Positions 50,123 through 55,497 of a stretch of DNA of 55,497 bases are shown in pieces; within the stretch, counting starts at the first letter, position 1; every line of letters begins with the position of its first letter. Under the pieces are notes generated by a model, which was given only the letters and a program-made list of their open reading frames with translations, did not search any database and had not been told where the DNA came from. Both the position numbers and the translations under genes were made by a program. Source of the stretch: PUMD01 sp964599275. Its GTDB lineage: Bacteria; Bacillota; Sulfobacillia; SLMV01. The stretch spans positions 1 through 55,497 of the forward strand of contig CAZRFK010000005.1 in assembly GCA_964599275.1 (NCBI GenBank). Reading direction: 5' to 3'.

Positions 50123-51553
50123 TTAATGACTTGGCAGCTGATCCAGGGGAGGTTCGCACCCATCCGGTATAGGAGACTCATATGGATTGTCTTTTGTATC
50201 TTGATGGAAGTCTTCCTTGGCCTGCTGCAGCAGCTCTTCGTCAGTCAGCAGTTCCCATCCGGTGAGCGCCAGTATCTTTGCAGCAGAGAGCATTCCTTTA
50301 TGACCAATCTCCATTCCAGTAGACGCAGTGACCTGCCAGGAATGACCCCGTGCCCCCAAAACGTTGCAAGCGGCCGAAAACTCTGCTGTGGGAGTTACCC
50401 AACTGACGTCTGCTACATCAGTAGATCCCCCACCGGAACGTCCTTCCGGTTCTTTTGGAGGCAAAAGATCTTCATGCAGATAAGACTCACTCAGGTCCTC
50501 ATCATAACGCTCTTTTACTCTCTTGATGGTTCTCCTTCTCTGCCCCTCAGAAAAATGCTCAGTCATCTTGTGTGCAAATTCTCTGTCCTGCTCGGAAAAC
50601 TCAGGCGGTCCCACCATCTGCATTTTTTCCCACAAAACATCAGCTATGGGACGATTGACTAGTTTGTTGTAGCAGCCAGACAGGAAGTTGATTTCCATTT
50701 CGGTTTCGGTCATCAGGGCTGCACCTTCGGCAACTTTGAGGAGACGCTGATAAATTTCCTCCACTTCATCGCGCTCAGGAGCTCTCACGTAATACCACAC
50801 CTCCGCTTCAGGCGGTACCACGTTTGGTTCTCCGCCACCGTCAGTGATGACATAGTGGATGCGGGCTTCCTCGATCACATGTTCACGGAGGTAGTTGGCT
50901 CCCACATTCATAAGCTCTACAGCATCGAGAGCGCTCCTGCCCATTTCCGGTGCTCCCGCTGCGTGAGAAGATTCACCGTAGAAGGTGAACTTGACTGAGT
51001 TCATCGCTGATGAACTACCCATGCGAACCACGTTCATGGAACTGGGATGCCAACACAGAGCTGCATCTACATCATCAAAAAGCCCATCTTTAACCATGTA
51101 AACTTTTCCTACCAGTGTCTCTTCAGCTGGACATCCATAGTATCTGACTGTACCTTCAGCATCACTCTCTTTCAGAACCTCAGCAGCTGCTACTGCACCT
51201 GCCAGCGAGGCCACACCCAGAAGGTTATGACCACAGGAATGACCCGGTGCATCTTCGCTCAGTTCTTTTTCATAAGGCACGGGCTCCTGTGATGTACCTG
51301 GCAGTGCATCAAATTCGCCCAAGAAGGCCACTACTGGTTCACCACTACCATAGCTGGCAACAAATGCTGTTGGCATTCCAGCCACATCCTCAGACACCTC
51401 AAAACCCGCCTCTTTCAAGTAATGCATCTGCGCTTCAGCAGATTTGTGCTCCTGCAATCCCACCTCTGCATATTCCCATATCTGTTGACTCAGCTGTGTC
51501 AGGGATTCCTCTCGTTCGTCGATGGCCGCAATAATCTGTTTTTCCTTATTCAC
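50123..51553 (-). CDS. M20 family amidohydrolase (AbgB-like)
   Basis: 476-residue zinc-dependent amidase of the AbgB (p-aminobenzoyl-glutamate hydrolase subunit B) type. LGEFDALPG, GHSCGHNLL (metal Cys and His), YYGCPAEE with the catalytic Glu, SSHAAGAPEMGRSALDAVELMN (blocks) with the dimerisation domain, and a C-terminal GGGSTDVADVSW and GHKGM. Family members cleave aminoacylated amino acids, peptides or folate-derived amides. Real substrate unknown. GTG start with GGAGAGGG. First gene of an apparent operon with S9 peptidase 2. Confidence 0.9.
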   Translation of the reverse strand: MNKEKQIIAAIDEREESLTQLSQQIWEYAEVGLQEHKSAEAQMHYLKEAGFEVSEDVAGMPTAFVASYGSGEPVVAFLGEFDALPGTSQEPVPYEKELSEDAPGHSCGHNLLGVASLAGAVAAAEVLKESDAEGTVRYYGCPAEETLVGKVYMVKDGLFDDVDAALCWHPSSMNVVRMGSSSAMNSVKFTFYGESSHAAGAPEMGRSALDAVELMNVGANYLREHVIEEARIHYVITDGGGEPNVVPPEAEVWYYVRAPERDEVEEIYQRLLKVAEGAALMTETEMEINFLSGCYNKLVNRPIADVLWEKMQMVGPPEFSEQDREFAHKMTEHFSEGQRRRTIKRVKERYDEDLSESYLHEDLLPPKEPEGRSGGGSTDVADVSWVTPTAEFSAACNVLGARGHSWQVTASTGMEIGHKGMLSAAKILALTGWELLTDEELLQQAKEDFHQDTKDNPYESPIPDGCEPPLDQLPSH

Positions 51554-51886
51554 AATTCCCTCTCCTTTCCCTGGGGAGATAATTTATTAATGTTCCGGGT
51601 GACTAAACAATTCCTCATTTTGGCTTGGAACCCTGCCTGTGAAGACAAATAAATCTAATGCAGGGGATTTTCTAACTGCTGCTAATATTCAAGTCAAATC
51701 GAAACATAGGATGAGCAAAAGAAGTAACAAGAGAACAGTGTATCAGGTGTACCCAGGAAAAAAGCCCAATGGAAATATCATAAACCAGATTTTTACGCCT
51801 GATAATTATTACATTCTGACACCACTACTGCTTCGTCAAAATTAATTGCAATTTTATTTTAAAGTTTTGGTTCAAGAAAGAGCCCA
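51554..51886. other. Intergenic region, no convincing gene
   Basis: About 330 bases. One plus-strand frame of about 44 codons (ATG near 51711; KRTVYQVYPGKKPNG) has only a poor ribosome site and could be a relic of a short basic protein, but there is no further support. The rest is A/T-rich. The promoter of the M20/S9 operon should lie in the left part. Confidence 0.35.
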
Positions 51887-51924
51887 CATAAAATGACCCA
51901 CCTACTCAGCGAGAAGGTGGGTCA
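51887..51924 (-). terminator. Terminator of the DUF1540 gene
   Basis: Minus strand: TGACCCACCT pairs perfectly with AGGTGGGTCA (10 bp; 51894-51924) and TTTTAT follows. About 30 bases after the DUF1540 stop. Confidence 0.82.
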
Positions 51925-51955
51925 CAGATCTTTGACTCATCAGTACTACCGGGTG

Positions 51956-52153
51956 TTACTTCGGACGGAAAGTTTCACACTTGGTATTGGAAGAATTGTC
52001 TGCTGCAGTAGACTGTTTTCCCGCTTCCATTCGTACTCCAGTGCCTGAAGCTGCTGCATCAGTAGCAACCATAATCTTTTCCGCCTGACATTTGTTGCCC
52101 TGACCCCAATACTGACAGGTATCAACGCCACAACTGATTTTTTCGTGAGCCAT
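51956..52153 (-). CDS. DUF1540 domain protein
   Basis: 65 residues with the DUF1540 cysteine pattern: ISCGVDTCQYWGQGNKCQAEKIMV, then TKCETF at the end, i.e. C-x4-C-x7-C...C. Found in spore-forming Clostridia and Bacilli, often in several copies, presumed metal-binding, function unknown. Start at the ATG at 52153, about nine bases after AAAGGAG; a longer frame to 52216 is not needed. Short and monocistronic, with its own terminator. Confidence 0.82.
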   Translation of the reverse strand: MAHEKISCGVDTCQYWGQGNKCQAEKIMVATDAAASGTGVRMEAGKQSTAADNSSNTKCETFRPK

Positions 52154-52266
52154 TTTTAAACTCTCCTTTCCGACAGAAACTTTAAGAGGTTCAGATATAT
52201 AGTTCCCAGGAACCAAAGCAATATAAGCTTCTGCCGGATTGCGAAAAAAGTACGAAGGAGCTCAGA

Positions 52267-52668
52267 TTACTCTACCGAGATCTCCACATGTGCTCCACCT
52301 GATTCCTCGATCTCAATAAGATTACCCGGTCCGCCCTCTTCAACCATCCGCATCAGATCAGTAAGATTAACCCCCTGTTCTTCCATCTGCTTTTGAGCCT
52401 CATAAGGAATAAAACTGCTGGCTACGCGGATTAAACCTAAAGGCAGACGAACATCCACCTTGTCATCATCATCTATAACTTTAATATGAATCCACTGTGG
52501 TCCATCTGTGCGACAAGAAAGAGCCTGTTCGGCCGGCTGTTCTTTTTTTTCTGCTTCATCAACAGCATTGATCATCTCAACAGCCTCATCAGCCGAGATC
52601 GTACCCTCTTCAACCAACGATAAAATCTTTTTACGCTCTTCACTCTTTGCTGAATTATTTGAACTCAT
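52267..52668 (-). CDS. SHOCT-like/DUF4097-associated domain protein
   Basis: 133 residues. N-terminus has a SHOCT-like helical pair (ERKKILSLVEEGTISADEAVEMINAV, about 11-36), typical of small envelope- or stress-related proteins, then an alpha/beta part: PQWIHIKVIDDDDKVDVRLPLGLIRVASSFIP (blocks), ending in GNLIEIEESGGAHVEISVE. Function unknown. It is the second gene of a two-gene unit; the first (52694-52984) encodes a shorter relative of the same second domain. Confidence 0.65.
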   Translation of the reverse strand: MSSNNSAKSEERKKILSLVEEGTISADEAVEMINAVDEAEKKEQPAEQALSCRTDGPQWIHIKVIDDDDKVDVRLPLGLIRVASSFIPYEAQKQMEEQGVNLTDLMRMVEEGGPGNLIEIEESGGAHVEISVE

Positions 52669-52693
52669 TAGTTAAACCCCTTTCAGAAATTCG

Positions 52694-52984
52694 CTATTGA
52701 CATTCAATCAGAATATGACTATCGTCACTGGCTATCTCTATTTTGGAACCGACCGGCAAGTTCGATACTTCCCTAAAAACAGCGCTAATAGCCTGCATAC
52801 CTCCAGGTACGTCTTCAGTGATACTGGTCCGGGCCTCGGGAACCATCCGAACGATGAGTTCTCCCATACCTATAATTCCTGAGCAGATCATCCATGGAAG
52901 CGTGATGGAAAAATCCGTTTCATCTCCTTCACAAACCTTTATTTTCACCCATCTTGCCCTGATACTGCTGACCTCTCTGACCAT
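52694..52984 (-). CDS. Small protein related to the SHOCT-like neighbour
   Basis: 96 residues. RARWVKIKVCEGDETDFSITLPWMICSGIIGMGE (blocks) aligns with WIHIKV...KVDVRLPLGLIRVASS in the downstream protein, and both end in an IEI-x-HxxIE strand (SKIEIASDDSHILIEC). It lacks the SHOCT-like N-terminus. GGAGGTG stands before the ATG. No family name. Co-transcribed with the neighbour from the strong promoter at 53037-53065. Likely the two form a complex, but that is inference. Confidence 0.6.
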   Translation of the reverse strand: MVREVSSIRARWVKIKVCEGDETDFSITLPWMICSGIIGMGELIVRMVPEARTSITEDVPGGMQAISAVFREVSNLPVGSKIEIASDDSHILIECQ

Positions 52985-53036
52985 CAGGCACCTCCGCTTC
53001 GAAAAACATATTAAGCATCATCAACTGGCACTTAAA

Positions 53037-53065
53037 ATCTTACAAGCATAAACCGGAAATGTCAA
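53037..53065 (-). promoter_or_regulatory. Sigma-A promoter of the SHOCT-like operon
   Basis: Minus-strand perfect TTGACA (53060-53065), 17-base spacer, TAAGAT (53037-53042). The best vegetative promoter match in the right part of the window. Confidence 0.78.
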
Positions 53066-53183
53066 GTCATTAATTAATTATTATTAATATATTCAATGTA
53101 TATTTAAAGATCGCCCTTTAATCTTTTTGCATTTTTTATTTTATCGTTAATATAAATGGAAGTGTAACTGGGAGGCCAAAATA

Positions 53184-54233
53184 ATGAAAATCTCCTTGAA
53201 AGCGCACAAAGGACTTTCTATTGTCTCAATTCTGCTGATAATTAAATTTTTAGTCGTTAGCTCAACTGCTTTCATCACCTGGTACACCGGGAGGACACAG
53301 GGGGATGAAATAGCAGACGATGTAACTCTGGATGGCTATCCACTTGGGGGAAAAACTGCATCACAAGTAAGGACACTTCTGAATGAGGCCGCAAAGCAGC
53401 TCTACCTCCCTCCCTTAGATTATCAGGTTATTGATCACGAAGAATATGTAGTTCCTGCCCGGTGGGGATGGCGGCTCAACGCGGATGAAATTATTCGACG
53501 ACTAAAACGTGCACCGCCGGGTTCCCGACTGCAGACAGAATGGAGCATCATTCCACCAAAAAAACCCACACCTCAACCTCCACAATATCCTGTGAGGGCT
53601 GCAGCTGAAGGGCTTGACGCTGTAGGATTCATGATTAATGTTGCTTGGGGTGAACAGCATCTTGACGGACTACTTGAAGTTTTGTCTGTACACGACGCCA
53701 GTGCAACGTTTTTTATAATGGGTGAATGGGCAAAAGCAAATCCTCATTGGATTCAACGTCTGTCAGAAATGGGACACCAGGTAGCAGCTCACGGACACCA
53801 GGATAAACACCCAGCCGATTATTCGCGCAAACAGTTCGCCGAGGATCTGAAGGAGAATAAAGAGTTTTTAAAAAAGCACACAAATTATGCTCCGCAGCTT
53901 TACACCCCTCATTATGGTGAACTGACTTCATTTATGATTGAAGAGGCTCATGCAGTGAATTTAACTACGATTTTATGGACTACAGATACAGCCGATTGGC
54001 TTTATGACGATCCCAAATCAATGATGGACAGGGTTCGACCCAATATTTCTGATGGGGCACTGATTCTGATGCACCCTACTGAAAACACAGCAGACTTTTT
54101 GAAAAAGCTCTTTGCGTATCTGAAAGACCAGGGCCTAAAAGGGGAGACCTGCGAAAAACTTCTGAGTCCTTTACCCCCGGTGCCTGACGATCTGTTCAAA
54201 ATGCTTGAACAGCTTCACAATACTGCCGAGTAA
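53184..54233 (+). CDS. PdaB-like polysaccharide deacetylase family protein
   Basis: 349 residues. Signal/anchor helix at about 12-34, a VanW/YoaR-type peptidoglycan-binding-4-like domain (about 45-115; VTLDGYPLGGKTASQVRTLL), a proline-rich linker, then a NodB-fold deacetylase domain (about 145-335): NVAWGEQHLDGLLEVL, ATFFIMGEWAKANPHWIQ, HQVAAHGHQDKHPADYS (H...H metal motif), LYTPHYGELT, ILWTTDTADW, ALILMHPTEN. PdaB is needed for spore stability. The catalytic Asp at the start of the fold (FDxxWG in PdaB as I recall it) appears as Asn in INVAWG. GGGAGG lies before the ATG. Activity may be lost. Confidence 0.8.
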   Translation: MKISLKAHKGLSIVSILLIIKFLVVSSTAFITWYTGRTQGDEIADDVTLDGYPLGGKTASQVRTLLNEAAKQLYLPPLDYQVIDHEEYVVPARWGWRLNADEIIRRLKRAPPGSRLQTEWSIIPPKKPTPQPPQYPVRAAAEGLDAVGFMINVAWGEQHLDGLLEVLSVHDASATFFIMGEWAKANPHWIQRLSEMGHQVAAHGHQDKHPADYSRKQFAEDLKENKEFLKKHTNYAPQLYTPHYGELTSFMIEEAHAVNLTTILWTTDTADWLYDDPKSMMDRVRPNISDGALILMHPTENTADFLKKLFAYLKDQGLKGETCEKLLSPLPPVPDDLFKMLEQLHNTAE

Positions 54234-54325
54234 AGGGTAGATTGCTGCTTTTGAAGACCGACATTTTAGCGCAAACCGCTTAGTCACTTGGTCACAAACC
54301 TGGATGAATCTGGGGGTGATACTAA

Positions 54326-54649
54326 ATGGAAACTATTCCTCGAGAATTCTTTGATCTGGAAGCGTTGAATACGGTCAGCGGTGCGGCTGTTGCTGTATAC
54401 GCCATTGTTCGATTCACCAAGCCTCTTATAAAACGAGTACTGCCAGATTGGTCAATTAGGTTTTATGTTCTGGCCTTGTCCTGGGCGGTGTTGATATTTG
54501 TCCGGTCTCTGACTGTGGGATTAAGCACACAAACGCTCGGCCTGGTGTTGCTGGATGGTTTTGTTGTAGCCTTTGCCGCCATGGGCTTTCACGAAGCAAT
54601 ACGCGATCCCAAAGCCCAGAAAATAATGCCGTTAGATAAAAACAAGTAA
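54326..54649 (+). CDS. Holin-like small membrane protein
   Basis: 107 residues. An opening METIPREFFDLEALNT, then hydrophobic segments at about 16-30, 46-63 and 68-90, and a conserved-looking cytosolic tail AAMGFHEAIRDPKAQ. Similar proteins in anaerobic Bacillota are annotated holin-like or phage-related, as I recall, but no phage gene lies nearby. GGGGGTGA precedes the ATG. The spacing to the PdaB-like gene (about 92 bases) leaves co-transcription open. Confidence 0.6.
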   Translation: METIPREFFDLEALNTVSGAAVAVYAIVRFTKPLIKRVLPDWSIRFYVLALSWAVLIFVRSLTVGLSTQTLGLVLLDGFVVAFAAMGFHEAIRDPKAQKIMPLDKNK

Positions 54650-54722
54650 CGAGGTAAAATGTTCATTCCCTGACCAACTTACACAGACGGCCTTCTACCT
54701 TAATCTCACATTCGATATGAAG

Positions 54723-54751
54723 CAGCCGGCCAACTTATGCCTGGCCGGCTG
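54723..54751. terminator. GC-rich hairpin between the holin-like and rubredoxin genes
   Basis: CAGCCGGCCA pairs perfectly with TGGCCGGCTG (10 bp, nine-base loop) between convergent genes. No T-run on either side, so termination is likely but not textbook. Confidence 0.55.
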
Positions 54752-54790
54752 TCTGTAAATTAAGAAGTTCTCCTCATTAATGCAACTCCA

Positions 54791-54946
54791 TCATTCATCG
54801 TCATTGCTTCCCAGCTGCACGAATTTATCCTTTGGAGTCGCACATTGGGGACAGATCCAGTTGTCCGGAAGTTCTTCAAATTCCGGATCCGGAGCCAGAC
54901 CCGCATTGGGATCGTGGAGATAGTTGCAATTTGGACACTGCCACAT
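54791..54946 (-). CDS. Rubredoxin
   Basis: 51-residue one-iron electron carrier, found by reading the strand directly. It starts MWQCPNC, has DPNAGLAPDPEFEELPDNW, then CPQC and PKDKF: the two C-x2-C pairs that hold the iron. Slightly shorter than usual (about 52-55), because the loop before the first Asp-Pro is shortened. AAGGAG lies eight bases before the ATG at 54946. In anaerobes rubredoxin passes electrons to superoxide reductase, rubrerythrin or flavoproteins, and the flavin reductase in this window may be such a partner (inference). Confidence 0.9.
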   Translation of the reverse strand: MWQCPNCNYLHDPNAGLAPDPEFEELPDNWICPQCATPKDKFVQLGSNDDE

Positions 54947-55168
54947 AAGGCTCACTCCTTTCCGACTTTGGTGTTGCTGGTATTACAGCAACATTTCGCT
55001 AGGCAATGGTTTGAAAGTAAGTGAGTTTTGGCAGCTTCCGATTCCCTATGTCTCCATTAGATGTATATCACAATTCAGATCCTCTGCCAAGTAAAAATGG
55101 ACAGCTGACTGTCCAGCAGATTTGGTATATGCTTATATATGTGTGTCTTTTCTGGGAGGTGCAATACG
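54947..55168. promoter_or_regulatory. Divergent rubredoxin/permease control region with two palindromes
   Basis: Perfect inverted repeats TGTTGCTG-GTATTA-CAGCAACA (54972-54993, 8 bp) and TGGACAG-CTGA-CTGTCCA (55098-55115, 7 bp) lie between the diverging genes. Either could be an operator; the first is close to the rubredoxin start. No clear -35/-10 pair was found. Confidence 0.45.
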
Positions 55169-55497
55169 ATGCCCGTCGCAACCGATCCAATTACAGCATT
55201 ATTGGGGTTCGCAGCTATAATAGTCTTTCTATTAATACTGATTACAAAACATAACTGGCATGTTTTTTTGGCATTGCTGGTGCCGATTTTGCTATTTGGT
55301 CTCTTACCAGACGTTAACCTACAAGCATTTATTGAAGCTTTCGAGAAAGGTTTTGGAAGCACACTGAGCAGTATTGGAATTGTAATCGTTTTAGGCTCTA
55401 TCATGTCCGAAGCACTGAAAAACACCGGTGCAGTCAAACGCATTACAATGGGCATGGTCAATACCTTGGGGCAACGCCATGTTCCGCTTGCACTCAC
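55169..55497 (+). CDS. GntP family permease (partial, cut by window end)
   Basis: First about 109 residues of a gluconate/anion permease of the GntP family. Membrane segments at about 10-24 and 29-46, and the family block EKGFGSTLSSIGIVIVLGSIMSEALKNTGAVKRI (blocks), which begins the first characteristic loop. Start at the ATG at 55169, behind GGGAGGTG. The remaining two thirds lie outside the window. Substrate (gluconate, glycerate, hydroxyacids) cannot be told. Confidence 0.85.
   Translation, partial: MPVATDPITALLGFAAIIVFLLILITKHNWHVFLALLVPILLFGLLPDVNLQAFIEAFEKGFGSTLSSIGIVIVLGSIMSEALKNTGAVKRITMGMVNTLGQRHVPLAL

Noticed and set aside
51639..51845. Plus-strand frame ending in YILTPLLLRQN
   Set aside because: Poor ribosome site, only a vague likeness to a short basic protein, and no neighbour support; described as a possible relic only.
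1..55497. CRISPR arrays, insertion sequences, prophage
   Set aside because: No regularly spaced repeats, transposase or phage structural genes were seen; the holin-like protein stands alone.

Overview
The window looks like part of the chromosome of a strictly anaerobic, endospore-forming member of the Bacillota (Clostridia sense), probably a halophile or alkaliphile. Pointers are spore genes (alpha/beta SASP-like protein, YtrH and YtrI, a PdaB-like deacetylase, a SigF/SigG-type sigma factor, DUF1540), a B12-dependent ribonucleotide reductase, an electron-bifurcating-type NADH/ferredoxin oxidoreductase, rubredoxin, very acidic proteins, and strong Shine-Dalgarno sites with frequent TTG and GTG starts. 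The species cannot be fixed from the sequence. Most genes lie on the minus strand. | Layout, left to right. 0.1-5 kb (minus): folD-xseA-xseB-ispA, then about 0.9 kb without a protein gene that holds a highly structured RNA I identify as OLE RNA, then its membrane partner gene oapA. 5.2-9.4 kb: a three-gene NuoE/NuoF/GltD-type oxidoreductase operon resembling the Sporomusa-type Nfn (Stn) transhydrogenase. 9.5-11.2 kb: nusB, two Asp23/AmaP-type envelope genes and a tRNA-Leu(CAG). 11.3-18.3 kb: lytic transglycosylase, coaE, a small conserved-looking gene, mutM, polA, and an ECF sigma/anti-sigma pair. 18.5-29.7 kb: L,D-transpeptidase, tRNA-Leu(CAA), fxsA, dnaE, ytrH-ytrI, a SigF/G-like sigma gene, nth, murD and an aspartate aminotransferase. 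30.2-35.3 kb (plus): the MoxR-DUF58-transglutaminase trio. 35.3-41 kb: SASP, acylphosphatase-like protein, nrdR-nrdJ with tandem NrdR boxes, sfsA and a flavin reductase. 41-51.6 kb: a peptide/amide catabolism region (amidohydrolase, two S9 peptidases, isoaspartyl dipeptidase, M20 amidase, nitroreductase). 51.9-55.5 kb: DUF1540, two related SHOCT-like proteins, the PdaB-like protein, a holin-like protein, rubredoxin, and a GntP-type permease cut by the right edge. | How it fits together. The left third is core housekeeping (isoprenoid and folate metabolism, repair, replication) arranged around the OLE RNA/OapA ribonucleoprotein locus, which is typical of anaerobic and extremophilic Bacillota. 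The redox operon would link NADH, NADPH and ferredoxin pools. The right third suggests use of peptides and damaged (isoaspartyl) peptides. | The most notable observations are the OLE locus with its readable helices, two genes whose ribosome-binding sites point to CTG start codons (fxsA, moxR), an NrdR operator overlapping its promoter, an H-type pseudoknot-capable element upstream of aspB/moxR, and two enzymes with changed catalytic residues (acylphosphatase-like and deacetylase-like).
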